From Halospina sp040196175 (GTDB lineage Bacteria > Pseudomonadota > Gammaproteobacteria > Pseudomonadales > Oleiphilaceae): 64,000 nucleotides of DNA. The DNA is taken from positions 1-64,000 of the forward strand of contig NZ_JBEFNF010000010.1 in the NCBI RefSeq assembly GCF_040196175.1, given 5' to 3'. Position numbers and translations under genes: made by a program. Shown piece by piece: positions 30,700 to 39,357 of the stretch (position 1 is its first letter; the number at the start of each line of letters is the position of its first letter). The notes under the pieces were generated by a model that made no database searches, was not told where the DNA came from, and was given only the letters and a program-made list of their open reading frames with translations.

Positions 30700-32702
30700 G
30701 ATGACGCTCCTTCAGCCAGAGGCCCACTCGCTCTGGGTTTCTCAGCCATGGTAACCGTCTGGCGCTGACGGACGCGGTAGCGCCGGTCACTGACCGCAAA
30801 GGCTCCGCCCAACGCCATGAGCAAAGCACCCCCCCAGATCCAGCGCACCATGGGCTTATACTGGATGCGCACGCTCCAGGCTGTCTGCCCTTCCACATTC
30901 TCACCGAGCGCCACAAAAAGGTCTTTGAGAACGCCAGGGCTGATCCCGGCGTTGGTCATCACACTACTACGTACCGGGTAATGGCGTTTCTCCGGAAACA
31001 CCGTCGTGACCAGCTCACCATCCCGATAGATGTCAAAGGTCGCCTGCTGGGCGGTGAAGTTCGGCCCCTCACGTTCTCTCAAATCTGCGAAGTGCCATTC
31101 GTAACCCGCAATCTCCAGCCGGTCCCCCGGAGCCATCCGCCGGTCCTGCTCCACCCCGTGGAGCGACACCATAGTGGCGCCGGCAATCGAAACCGCCAGG
31201 CCAACATGCCCCAGAACCATACCGTTATAGCTGCGCGACAACTTTCGCAGACCATGCAGGCGCCCATTGCGGCTCGCTGTCTTGTCCCAGACATCCCTCA
31301 GGGTTGCAAAAGCCACCCAGGCGGCAACCAACAGCCCAACAAAGCTCAAGACATGGAACTCACCCACCATCAGCAACGGTGTGATCAGCGCAACAACCAC
31401 GCTCAGCACTGCTGGTACCATCAGCTTGCGCAACACCATATTCACTGGTGTGCGCTTCCAGCGGGTGACAACACCGAAACCCAGGATAACCCCCGTCATC
31501 AGGGCAATAGGGACGAAGGTGATGTTGAAATAGGGTTCGCCCACGGAAAGCGTGCCGCCTCCCATGTAATCCAGGATCAACGGAAAAATGGTCCCAAGCA
31601 GCACCACGAACGTGGCGACCACCAGAAAGACGTTATTCATCAGCAGCAATGCTTCACGCGAGAACAGCGTGAACCCGGTACGGCCCTGAACAGCAGGCGC
31701 ACGGATGGCGTAAAGCGCCAGCGAGCCGACCACGGTCACTGAAAGCATCATCAGTATGAAGAACCCGCGCTCAGGATCCGTGGCAAAGGCGTGAACCGAC
31801 GTAAGCACACCGGAACGCACCAGGAAGGTGCCCAGTATGCTGAGCGCGAAGGTCATGATCGCCAACAGCACAGTCCAGCTTTTGAACACACCGCGCTTTT
31901 CGGTAACCGCCAGTGAATGGATCAGAGCCGTGCCCACCAGCCAGGGCATGAAAGAAGCGTTCTCGACCGGATCCCAGAACCACCAACCGCCCCAGCCCAG
32001 CTCATAGTAAGCCCACCAGCTGCCCAGGGCGATGCCCAGTGTCAGAAAAGCCCACGCTACAGTGGTCCAGGGTCGGGACCAGCGGGCCCAAACCGCGTCC
32101 AGCCGCCCGCCAAGCAGCGAAGCGATGGCGAAGGCGAAAACGACTGAAAAACCAACGTACCCCATATAGAGCATGGGCGGGTGCACAATGAGGCCGAAGT
32201 CCTGCAGCAGGGGATTCAGGTCGGCACCGTCCTGAGGCACGTTCGGCAGCATGCGCTCAAAAGGGTTCGAGGTAAGCAGCGTGAACAGCATGAAGCCGAC
32301 ACCGATCAGCCCCATGATGGACAGCACCCGGGCCCGCATCTCATCCGGCAGGTTGCGACTGAAAAGCGCCACTGCCAGCGTCCAGGCCCCCAGAATCAGC
32401 ACCCACAGGAGCATGGAGCCCTCGTGTCCGCCCCAGACAGCGCTGAACTTGTAGTACCAGGGCAGCATGCTGTTGCTGTTGTTGGCGACATAGCCCACGG
32501 AGAAGTCATCCACCATGAAGGACCAGGTGAGGCAGGCGTAGCTCAGCACCAGCATCACAAACATGCCCGCCACCAACGGGCGGTCGAACGCCATCAGGCC
32601 CGGATGACGGATGGTGGCTCCCGTCATGGGGACTACGACCAGCGCCACTGCCAGCAGCAGTGCCAGGATCAGCGCGAAATTACCAAGTTCAGGAACCATC
32701 AT
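30696..32702 (-). CDS. ccmF: Cytochrome c haem lyase subunit CcmF
   Basis: 668 residues, usual length. About 14-15 TM segments and the tryptophan-rich WWD domain (WGGWWFWDPVENASFMPWL, around residues 232-250) that binds haem, with histidines in LLQDFGLIVHPP and SLHGVEQ-like loops. Together with CcmH and CcmI it attaches haem covalently to apocytochrome c on the periplasmic side. The large internal gene of the operon. Confidence 0.96.
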   Translation of the reverse strand: MMVPELGNFALILALLLAVALVVVPMTGATIRHPGLMAFDRPLVAGMFVMLVLSYACLTWSFMVDDFSVGYVANNSNSMLPWYYKFSAVWGGHEGSMLLWVLILGAWTLAVALFSRNLPDEMRARVLSIMGLIGVGFMLFTLLTSNPFERMLPNVPQDGADLNPLLQDFGLIVHPPMLYMGYVGFSVVFAFAIASLLGGRLDAVWARWSRPWTTVAWAFLTLGIALGSWWAYYELGWGGWWFWDPVENASFMPWLVGTALIHSLAVTEKRGVFKSWTVLLAIMTFALSILGTFLVRSGVLTSVHAFATDPERGFFILMMLSVTVVGSLALYAIRAPAVQGRTGFTLFSREALLLMNNVFLVVATFVVLLGTIFPLILDYMGGGTLSVGEPYFNITFVPIALMTGVILGFGVVTRWKRTPVNMVLRKLMVPAVLSVVVALITPLLMVGEFHVLSFVGLLVAAWVAFATLRDVWDKTASRNGRLHGLRKLSRSYNGMVLGHVGLAVSIAGATMVSLHGVEQDRRMAPGDRLEIAGYEWHFADLREREGPNFTAQQATFDIYRDGELVTTVFPEKRHYPVRSSVMTNAGISPGVLKDLFVALGENVEGQTAWSVRIQYKPMVRWIWGGALLMALGGAFAVSDRRYRVRQRQTVTMAEKPRASGPLAEGASS

Positions 32703-32735
32703 CTCTCCTGCGTCAGAGTCGCTACCACCAGCACC

Positions 32736-33227
32736 TCAGGTACCGGTGTTGCCATTACCGTGATCCACACCTTCAGCCGGATAATCACCCCCTTCCTTCA
32801 GGCGGCCGGAGGCCTCCAGAGCCTCCTTGACCTCAGGGGGCATGTAATCCTCGTCATGTTTCGCCAGCACCTGGTCCGCTGTAAGCAGTCCATCCGCGTT
32901 CAATTTGCCCAGCGCAACCACGCCCTGACCCTCCCGGAACAGATCCGGCAGGATACCTTTGTATTCCACTGGCACCCGCCCCTGGTTATCGGTGATGACA
33001 AAACGGACCTTCAGCGAGTCCGGATCGCGTTCCAGACTGCCCTCCGCCACAAGACCACCGGCGCGGATACGCTGCTGCACTGGTGCTTTGCCGGTATCAA
33101 TCTCAGCCGGGCTGTAGAAAAGGTTCATGTTCTCCTGCAGAGCCACCAGCGCCAGTGATACAGCCACGGCAAAGCCCGCGAACAGCACGAGAATGATGGT
33201 CAGACGGCGTTTACGAACCGGATGCAT
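32736..33227 (-). CDS. ccmE: Haem chaperone CcmE
   Basis: 163 residues from the ATG at 33227, which lies inside ccmD (17-bp overlap). MHPVRKRRL then a TM anchor (IILVLFAGFAVAVSLAL), OB-fold periplasmic domain, and LAKHDEDYMPPEV, whose His covalently binds haem (H-x3-Y class). It shuttles haem from CcmC/ABCD to CcmF. A 13-codon upstream extension in frame is not needed. Confidence 0.95.
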   Translation of the reverse strand: MHPVRKRRLTIILVLFAGFAVAVSLALVALQENMNLFYSPAEIDTGKAPVQQRIRAGGLVAEGSLERDPDSLKVRFVITDNQGRVPVEYKGILPDLFREGQGVVALGKLNADGLLTADQVLAKHDEDYMPPEVKEALEASGRLKEGGDYPAEGVDHGNGNTGT

Positions 33228-33426
33228 CGTGTTTTTTTCCTCCACTGCCTTGACGATGGGCCTCACTGCGCATGAGGCGTCGATGATGGCTGATGACCTG
33301 GCGACGCTGGATCACCGTAGCCAGGATGAGCGCCAGGATCACCAGAATGAAAGCCCCGTAGCTGACCCATACGTAGAACCCATGTCCGCCCATACTGATC
33401 AGTGCCTGGAATGAATCGAACTGCAT
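33211..33426 (-). CDS. ccmD: Haem exporter protein CcmD
   Basis: 71 residues from the ATG at 33426. MGGHGFYVWVSYGAF is the family's conserved start of the single TM helix (ILVILALILATVIQ), followed by a basic cytoplasmic tail (RRQVISHHRRLMRSEAHRQ). CcmD helps release holo-CcmE from the CcmABC complex. Sits between ccmC and ccmE with overlapping ends. Confidence 0.9.
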   Translation of the reverse strand: MQFDSFQALISMGGHGFYVWVSYGAFILVILALILATVIQRRQVISHHRRLMRSEAHRQGSGGKKHDASGS

Positions 33427-33443
33427 ATAACCTCCAAGCCGTC

Positions 33444-34181
33444 CTATTGTGCCAGAACCCACTCCCGAACCCAGCGGGCACGGCGCTCTCTGAGCAGAAT
33501 GTCATTCCGCATGCGCCAGAGGATCAGCCAGGCCACCAGAAGATGGAAGCCCAACAGGCATATCAGCAATGGCGCCCACATGCTGACCGGCATCGACGGG
33601 GCCTCGGTAACCTTGATGGTCGCTGGCTGGTGCAGCGTGTTCCACCACTCCACTGAGTACTTGATGATGGGAATATTGACCACACCCACAATCACCAGAA
33701 TGGCGCTGGCCCGAGCTCTTATATCGGGATCCTCCATGGCTCCGCGCAACGCCATGACCCCCAGATACAGAAACAGAAGCAGGAGCATGGAGGTCAGCCG
33801 CGCATCCCAGATCCACCAGGTTCCCCAGGTAGGCTTGCCCCAGACAGCACCGGTAAGCAACGCCAGGAAAGTCATGCCAGCACCTACGGTGGTAGCAGAA
33901 GCAATGAAGGTATCCGCCATCTTCATACGCCAGACCAACCCCACCAAACCAGCCACGGCCATGGCCACATAAAGCGACTGGCCCAGATACGCTGCGGGCA
34001 CGTGGATGAAGATGATGCGATAACTGTCACCCTGCTGGTAGTCCGCCGGCGCGAACAGCAATCCCCATACCACTCCCACGCTAAGTACAACCAGCGCCAA
34101 CCATCCGAGCCAGGGCATCAACCGGCCCGCGATGCCGAAGAACCACTTGGGAGAACCCAGCTTGTGAAACCATTGCCACAT
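33444..34181 (-). CDS. ccmC: Haem exporter/handling protein CcmC
   Basis: 245 residues, six TM segments, and the haem-handling WWD motif TWGTWWIWDARLTS (around residue 120). Conserved histidines lie near FIHVPAAYL and in WWNTLHQPA. CcmC loads haem on CcmE at the periplasmic face. Internal gene of the ccm operon. Confidence 0.95.
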   Translation of the reverse strand: MWQWFHKLGSPKWFFGIAGRLMPWLGWLALVVLSVGVVWGLLFAPADYQQGDSYRIIFIHVPAAYLGQSLYVAMAVAGLVGLVWRMKMADTFIASATTVGAGMTFLALLTGAVWGKPTWGTWWIWDARLTSMLLLLFLYLGVMALRGAMEDPDIRARASAILVIVGVVNIPIIKYSVEWWNTLHQPATIKVTEAPSMPVSMWAPLLICLLGFHLLVAWLILWRMRNDILLRERRARWVREWVLAQ

Positions 34182-34201
34182 GTGGCGATCCTCAGTTCAT
34201 G

Positions 34202-34930
34202 TCATCCATTGGAAACGCTGATACGCAGCGCTCCGGCGATGGCCAGCGGCGCCAGCACCACCGCCAGCGACAGCATGGCGCCGAGCAACGCCAAATGCCC
34301 GGTGATGGGCGCGCCCTCCGCTGCCGCCGTCACCGCCCCGGTGCCGAATATCAGCACCGGAACATAGAAAGGGGTCATTATCAGAACAAGCAGCACACCG
34401 CTGCCGCGCAGACTCACAGTCAGTGCGGCACCAATGGCCCCGACAAGCACAAGGATGGGCGTTCCTGCGAGCAGTGTCAGCACCAGGACCATCCCGGTGG
34501 CAGCTGGGAGATGCAGCATAACGCCCAGTACCGGTACCAGCAGTATCAGCGGCAGCACCGTCGTGACCCATACGGCGGCCACGCGGGCCAAGGCCAGCAG
34601 CGCCAGCGGCTGAGGCGACAGCACCCATTGTTCCAGATGCCCATCCGCATAGTCATTGCGGAACAACAAGTTCAGCGACAGCAGGATGGCCAGCAATGCC
34701 GCCACCCAGATGATCCCCGGGCCGGCCTGGCGCAGGAACTCCGGTTCCGGGCTTACCCCCAGCGGAAACAGCGATACGATCAGAACAAAGAACACCAGCG
34801 GATTGATCAGATCCTGGCGGTTGCGGAACGCGACGAGCCACTCCCGGCGCACCGTCTCAAAAGCGGCCCGCAGCCAGCCTTCTTCCCCAGCCGCAAAATG
34901 CACCGATACACGCGACTCAGACCGCATCAT
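34202..34930 (-). CDS. ccmB: Haem ABC exporter permease CcmB
   Basis: 242 residues. Six TM segments with the family start region EWLVAFRNRQDLINPLVFF and GIIWVAALLA-LLSLNLLF. CcmB is the permease partner of CcmA; the complex uses ATP to release holo-CcmE. The N-terminus is about 15 residues longer than usual. Its start overlaps the end of ccmA by 14 bp. Confidence 0.94.
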   Translation of the reverse strand: MMRSESRVSVHFAAGEEGWLRAAFETVRREWLVAFRNRQDLINPLVFFVLIVSLFPLGVSPEPEFLRQAGPGIIWVAALLAILLSLNLLFRNDYADGHLEQWVLSPQPLALLALARVAAVWVTTVLPLILLVPVLGVMLHLPAATGMVLVLTLLAGTPILVLVGAIGAALTVSLRGSGVLLVLIMTPFYVPVLIFGTGAVTAAAEGAPITGHLALLGAMLSLAVVLAPLAIAGALRISVSNG

Positions 34931-35552
34931 GGTCCTCTTCCAGCATCAGTGTGCGCACATCCCTCAGCCCCAGCGGATGGTGAGTGGTCAGAATCACAGC
35001 ACCGCCCGCACGCACGCGGTTACTGAGCAGTGCCTCGAGTTGTCCCACTGCTTCGCGGTCAACGGCGGTAAATGCCTCATCCAGGATCCACAGCGGCGCA
35101 CTCGATAGATACAGGCGAGCCAGCGCCACCCGCCGCTGCTGCCCCGCAGAAAGCTGTGCCGCCGGGAGGTCCTCATAGCCGGCCAGCCCTGCGTCTACCA
35201 GCGCCGCCATTACCTGTTCCGGGTCGGTAGGCGCACGCATGGCCTGCCATCCGGCCAGGTTCTCAAAGGCGGTCAGCGAAGGTGAAACACCGGCACTGTG
35301 ACCGAGAAAAAGCAGATTCGCCTGATACTGAGCCCTGACCCGGTGCACCGGTTCGCCCCGCCAGAGGAGCTCCCCTTGGAAAGCTGGATTGAGTCCAGCC
35401 AGGATACGCAGAAGGGTTGTCTTGCCCGCGCCGTTGGGTCCGGCAATCCGCCAGAGATCGCCGGGTCCAACCGTCAATTCAAGACCGCTGAACAGCGGGC
35501 GGTCATCACGTTCACAGTGGATCTGCCGGGCTTCGAGCAGGGTACTGGTCAT
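34917..35552 (-). CDS. ccmA: Haem ABC exporter ATPase CcmA
   Basis: 211 residues. Walker A GPNGAGKTTLL (residues 38-48), signature LSAGQQRRVALARL, Walker B LWILDEAFTAVD and the switch His in TTHHPLG. It powers CcmABCD-mediated release of haem-loaded CcmE. First gene of the ccm operon, divergent from the FliK-like gene with an 84-bp shared intergenic region. Confidence 0.95.
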   Translation of the reverse strand: MTSTLLEARQIHCERDDRPLFSGLELTVGPGDLWRIAGPNGAGKTTLLRILAGLNPAFQGELLWRGEPVHRVRAQYQANLLFLGHSAGVSPSLTAFENLAGWQAMRAPTDPEQVMAALVDAGLAGYEDLPAAQLSAGQQRRVALARLYLSSAPLWILDEAFTAVDREAVGQLEALLSNRVRAGGAVILTTHHPLGLRDVRTLMLEEDHDAV

Positions 35553-35636
35553 TGTCTATCCGGCCGGTGGGGTCTGCGGGTTGGGTCTACCCCCGGCGCG
35601 AGCCTATTATATAGAAAACGCTCGGCGTTTGCCGCC

Positions 35637-37112
35637 ATGAATGGCAACGGGGATACCGTCTTGAAAGTGCCTGTTCTTTCGCTGATGACACGTACTGACA
35701 GCGGTCAGACCACAGGAGCCGACAGCTCCCGTCTGGCCGCCCAGCTTGAGCGAGCCGGGCTGCGTGAGGGCGAACCCAGGCTCGCCCGCGTGCTTAACGC
35801 GGACGGCGGCGGGCGCCCGGCCGGCGACGGTGTCCGGGCCATGCCCGGCACTAGGCTGTTGCTGGAGGTGGGCGGGCAACGCCTCCCTGTACGCAGCGAT
35901 CGCTCCCTGGATACAGGCACCATGGTCAAGGTCATGCGCGCGGGCAACGAGCTGCGCCTTATGGAGAGCCTGGATCAGCCCTCACGCAGCACCCTGAGCC
36001 AGTCCCTGGCCAACCGCATTCCCTTCCAGCAGAATCTCGGGCAGGGTCTGAACCGTCTTGCGGCCCAAGCGAATGATCCTGGCCTGCCTCAGCAGATCCG
36101 CCAGGGACTGGTGCAACTGACCCGCCTCATGCCGGCCACGCCCGCTGCTCAGCCCGCCACTGGCGGCTTACAGGCGAATGCTGCCTTACCCATTACTGGA
36201 ACTGGAGCGACATCCACCACATCCCTTGGGGCAAATCCGACCCAGGACTCCGGCATGAGCCTGGACCGGATGAGCGGTGCGCAGATCCGCAAATGGATCA
36301 GCCAAAGCGGCCTGTTCCGGGAAACATCCATGGTGCAGCAATCCGCATCACCAGCCGGCACTAATGCCAACCAACCTCAGACCGACCTCAAGAGCCAGCT
36401 CATCCAGCTTGCCGCTCAGCTTCTGCCAAAGGTGACTGGTAAACCCGCGAGCGAAAGCAACACCAGCCTGCACGGCCTGATCAGCCGGCTCGAGCCCATG
36501 ACGAAAACATCCGCCGACGACCTCAGTGCCCTGCGTTTTCCAACGCCACCGTCCACCACTGCTACCAGCAGTACCAGTACAGCGACCGGCGGCAATACCA
36601 GCAGTTCCATGGGCGCAGGCGAAATGCTCCGGCTTCTCGCCGGAATGATCAACCGCCTGACCGTCAACCAGCTTCACTCACAGGCAGCCAGCGCCGGGAC
36701 TGAGGCCAATGCGCCCAACCAGACCTGGATTCTGGAGCTCCCCTGGGTTACCGGCAGTCAGGAGGTCCGGATTATGCAGGGACGACTGGAGGAATACGGC
36801 CCAGATGACCCAGATGCGAACGAGGGGGAAGAACGCCCAAGCCGAGAGCGTGAATGGCAGCTGACCTTGGCCCTGTCGTTTGACACCACCGGCCCGCTGT
36901 ATTTTGAAATCAACCTGCGGGGGCGCCAACTCCGGACCCAGATCTGGGCCGAGCACCCGGCAACCGTCGACCTGATTGAGGCTACTCGAGGGCGGCTGGA
37001 AACAGCGCTTGCACAACTGGATCTGGACGTCATCCCGGTGGAGTGCAGAGAAGGTCAGCCACCAGCCCGGGTTACGCGACTCACCCAGCAACTGGTGGAT
37101 GAACATGCCTGA
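35637..37112 (+). CDS. FliK-like hook-length-control family protein (second copy)
   Basis: 491 residues from the ATG at 35637; the frame upstream is the antisense of ccmA. A long Ser/Thr/Gln-rich linker (residues ~200-390) precedes a globular C-terminal domain like FliK_C (LELPWVTGSQEVRIMQG, LTLALSFDTTGPLYFEINLRGRQLRTQIWAE). Family members sense rod/hook length and switch type III export specificity. It is separate from the main fliK at 57512 and is coupled (8-bp overlap) to a small FlhB-C-terminal-like gene, so the pair may be an accessory specificity switch or a coupling of export with chemotaxis or cytochrome genes. Function not established. Confidence 0.7.
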   Translation: MNGNGDTVLKVPVLSLMTRTDSGQTTGADSSRLAAQLERAGLREGEPRLARVLNADGGGRPAGDGVRAMPGTRLLLEVGGQRLPVRSDRSLDTGTMVKVMRAGNELRLMESLDQPSRSTLSQSLANRIPFQQNLGQGLNRLAAQANDPGLPQQIRQGLVQLTRLMPATPAAQPATGGLQANAALPITGTGATSTTSLGANPTQDSGMSLDRMSGAQIRKWISQSGLFRETSMVQQSASPAGTNANQPQTDLKSQLIQLAAQLLPKVTGKPASESNTSLHGLISRLEPMTKTSADDLSALRFPTPPSTTATSSTSTATGGNTSSSMGAGEMLRLLAGMINRLTVNQLHSQAASAGTEANAPNQTWILELPWVTGSQEVRIMQGRLEEYGPDDPDANEGEERPSREREWQLTLALSFDTTGPLYFEINLRGRQLRTQIWAEHPATVDLIEATRGRLETALAQLDLDVIPVECREGQPPARVTRLTQQLVDEHA

Positions 37113-37401
37113 GAACAGCGATCATGGAGCCGCCATTGCGCTGACCTATGACGGCGAGAACGCACCCACTGTTGCGGCTACCGGGCAGAATGAACTTGCC
37201 CATGAAATGATCCGAATCGCAGAAGAGAATGGCGTGCCTCTCTACGAAGATCCCGATCTGGCAGCGCTGCTCAGCCGACTGGATCTGGGGGAATCGATTC
37301 CCGAAACGCTCTACCAGATCATTGCTGAGGTTCTCGCCTACAGTTTTTACTTGCAGGGCTTCACACCTGACGACTTCCGGGATGCTGACAGGGAGCGCTA
37401 G
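37105..37401 (+). CDS. FlhB C-terminal-domain-like protein (EscU/YscU/FlhB family)
   Basis: 98 residues. The ATG at 37105 lies 8 bp inside the FliK-like gene. AIALTYDGENAPTVAATG, AEENGVPLYEDPDLAALLSRLDLGESIPE and LYQIIAEVLAYSFYL align with the cytoplasmic FlhB_CC domain just after the N-P cleavage point. It has no membrane part and no NPTH motif. Such FhlB proteins can replace the FlhB C-terminal domain in some bacteria. Cytoplasmic; convergent with the DUF2802 gene (4-bp overlap). Confidence 0.8.
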   Translation: MPENSDHGAAIALTYDGENAPTVAATGQNELAHEMIRIAEENGVPLYEDPDLAALLSRLDLGESIPETLYQIIAEVLAYSFYLQGFTPDDFRDADRER

Positions 37402-37826
37402 ACCACCTCATCGGTCTGGGACTGGTCTTGCTTACTACCACGCCTTTGCCCCTGACGCAGTGCCGAGACCAGCTCTGCCTCCGGTCGTGAAATGCCACAG
37501 GAATTCATCAGGTCCTCAGTGCCAGCACCCAGCTCGACCAGCTTGGAGGCTTCGTCATAGGGAACGCGCAGAGGGTCATTCAGGCGCATCTCCTCCAGTG
37601 CGCCACTGAGGCGGTGCAGGGACTGCTCGCACGCCACCAGGCGTCGTCCGACCCCCATACTGCCGCTACTTACCGCGTGAAGCTCCCTGCCCAGATCATC
37701 GCAACGCTGACGCCAGTGCGCCTCCATGCGGTTCATTCGAACCCGATTGGCGATGCCCTGCGCCGCCACCAGGGCAATAGCCAGGGCTGTAATGCCCCAT
37801 GGAAGAAGGGTGTCGATCGTGTCCAT
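37398..37826 (-). CDS. DUF2802 membrane-anchored protein of the chemotaxis cluster
   Basis: 142 residues; ATG at 37826 with AGGAGG 6 bp upstream. One N-terminal TM helix (LPWGITALAIALVAAQGIA), coiled-coil-like region, then PYDEASKLVELGAGTEDLMNSCGISRPEAEL (in parts), the DUF2802 HTH-like motif. It always follows cheW in Pseudomonas/Vibrio-type clusters; function not firmly known. The HTH-like end may sense or organise the array. Last gene of the flhA-to-DUF2802 string. Confidence 0.8.
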   Translation of the reverse strand: MDTIDTLLPWGITALAIALVAAQGIANRVRMNRMEAHWRQRCDDLGRELHAVSSGSMGVGRRLVACEQSLHRLSGALEEMRLNDPLRVPYDEASKLVELGAGTEDLMNSCGISRPEAELVSALRQGQRRGSKQDQSQTDEVV

Positions 37827-37849
37827 ATCAGCCTCCTGTCGCTGACCCG

Positions 37850-38344
37850 CTAGAGCGACTCGATTTCGGCCCATTCCTCGTCAGTCAGCATCTTTTCGAA
37901 AGCCACCAGAATCACAAGCTCACCCTCACGGTTGCAGACCCCGTGAATGAAGCGGGCACTTTCCTCATTGCCCACATTGGGCGCGCTCTCAATCTCGCTC
38001 TGGCGGATGTAGATCACCTCTGCAACCGCATCCACCATGATGCCGATAACCTGTTCCTCGGCCTCAAGCACCACAATGCGTGTTGAATCCGTCACCTCGC
38101 CGTCCGGCAAGCCGAAGCGGCGTCGGGTATCGATTACCGTCACCACGTTGCCGCGCAGATTGATGATACCGAGCACGTAATCCGGTGCCCCGGGAACCGG
38201 CGCAATTTCGGTGTATCGCAACACCTCCTGGATCTGCATCACGTTGAGCCCGTAGGTCTCGTCCGCGAGCCGGAACGTCACGTACTGCAAAACCGGGTCA
38301 TCGCTGCTCTGCTGGGCCGCGTTTTGAATGCTCTGGGTCGCCAT
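37850..38344 (-). CDS. cheW: Chemotaxis coupling protein CheW
   Basis: 164 residues. CheW SH3-like fold: YVTFRLADETYGLNVMQIQEVL, VLGIINLRGNVVTVIDTRRRFGL and the conserved IRQSEIE/ MVDAVAEVI elements. It links chemoreceptors to CheA in the cytoplasmic array. Slightly acidic C-terminus (EEWAEIESL). Placed after parP in the usual polar-flagellar order. Confidence 0.95.
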   Translation of the reverse strand: MATQSIQNAAQQSSDDPVLQYVTFRLADETYGLNVMQIQEVLRYTEIAPVPGAPDYVLGIINLRGNVVTVIDTRRRFGLPDGEVTDSTRIVVLEAEEQVIGIMVDAVAEVIYIRQSEIESAPNVGNEESARFIHGVCNREGELVILVAFEKMLTDEEWAEIESL

Positions 38345-38436
38345 ATCCGCCTCTCTGTCCGGGCAACTGTCAATATTTCATCAATGAGCACCCTGCACTA
38401 TAGAACATAGCACAAACTGTGCCACTCACTGAGCCG

Positions 38437-39336
38437 CTAGCGGTCCAGCTCCGGGTTGCGTTCGGTTTCCGCCTTCTGCAGCAGAGCCGCCAAGCATGAA
38501 ACGTCCAACAGGGCACACATCTCCTTTTTGATGGTGCCCGCCAGCCACTGCCGACGGCCACCCTCACTACGCCATTTCACCTCATCTGGCTGGACGAGGA
38601 AAGACTGGGCGACTTCATCGCAGGCCAGCCCCCAAGCACTATCTCCAAGCTGTATCACGAACTGGTATTGCTTCTGGAATTCATCACGATAGCGTTCCGG
38701 CATCACCCAGCGAGCAGTATCGGCAACACGTATGGTGTGATCGCCAACCCGCAGCAACCCCAGAAACCAATCCGGCCGCCCGAAAAGGGGCGTAAGCTCG
38801 CGCTCAAGGCGATGGACCTGGCCCAGAAGCACCAGCGGCACTGCCAGCTGCAGACCCGCCACCCGGAAAATGAGGCACTCAAAGCCTTCTTGAGCCCAAG
38901 GCGGCCGACCATTACGCCAGGTGCCCGACTCAACTTCCGGCGTGGCACCCGATTCGGTACTCACCGGCGCGACCGAACCATATTCCCTTTCAGGTTCTTT
39001 AATAGGCTCGGGTTCGGGCTCGGGCTCGGGCTCGGGTTCGGGCTCGGGCTCGGGCTCGGGTTCGGGCTCGGGCTCGGGATCCGGCTGCGACCACGCCGCC
39101 TGCTCCAAGCTCTGGATTGCCGGGCTTACTAGCCCCTGATTCAGGGTCGGCTTTTCCGCTTCTGCAAGAGGACGCGAGGCCGAATGGTCCTGGCGGGAAC
39201 GCATCCAGCGCGGCGCGGCCCCCCCACTGGGTCGATCATCATCCCCTGCCCAGGGACTGCCATCCCCGGCGGACAAAAGCTCGTCAAGGTAATCGCCAAT
39301 GATGGAATCCGGCTTGTTATCGCCATGTCCTGCCAC
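38437..39336 (-). CDS. parP: CheW-domain protein ParP (polar chemotaxis array localiser)
   Basis: 299 residues. The N-terminal ~85 are disordered, followed by a run of alternating Pro-Glu from about residue 86 to 111, then a linker and a C-terminal CheW-like (AIF) domain (FECLIFRVAGLQLAVPLVLLGQVHRLE, LGLLRVGDHTIRVADTARWVMP in parts). Position between parC and cheW matches Vibrio ParP, which joins CheA and receptors and, with ParC, places arrays at the cell pole. The Pro-Glu tract is encoded by a hexanucleotide repeat. Confidence 0.8.
   Translation of the reverse strand: MAGHGDNKPDSIIGDYLDELLSAGDGSPWAGDDDRPSGGAAPRWMRSRQDHSASRPLAEAEKPTLNQGLVSPAIQSLEQAAWSQPDPEPEPEPEPEPEPEPEPEPEPEPEPIKEPEREYGSVAPVSTESGATPEVESGTWRNGRPPWAQEGFECLIFRVAGLQLAVPLVLLGQVHRLERELTPLFGRPDWFLGLLRVGDHTIRVADTARWVMPERYRDEFQKQYQFVIQLGDSAWGLACDEVAQSFLVQPDEVKWRSEGGRRQWLAGTIKKEMCALLDVSCLAALLQKAETERNPELDR
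39003..39080 (-). repeat. Hexanucleotide repeat coding the Pro-Glu tract of ParP
   Basis: About twelve near-identical GGGCTC/GGGTTC units in tandem on the plus strand; on the coding strand they read GAG/GAA-CCC, giving a Pro-Glu dipeptide repeat. Because the unit is six bases, slippage alters tract length without a frameshift. Confidence 0.9.
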
Positions 39337-39357
39337 TGTCCGGTCTCCTCCGCGGCT

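Noticed and set aside
39003..39080. Regular repeat considered as a CRISPR array
   Set aside because: Units are six bases, contiguous and in frame with no spacers; it is a coding microsatellite.
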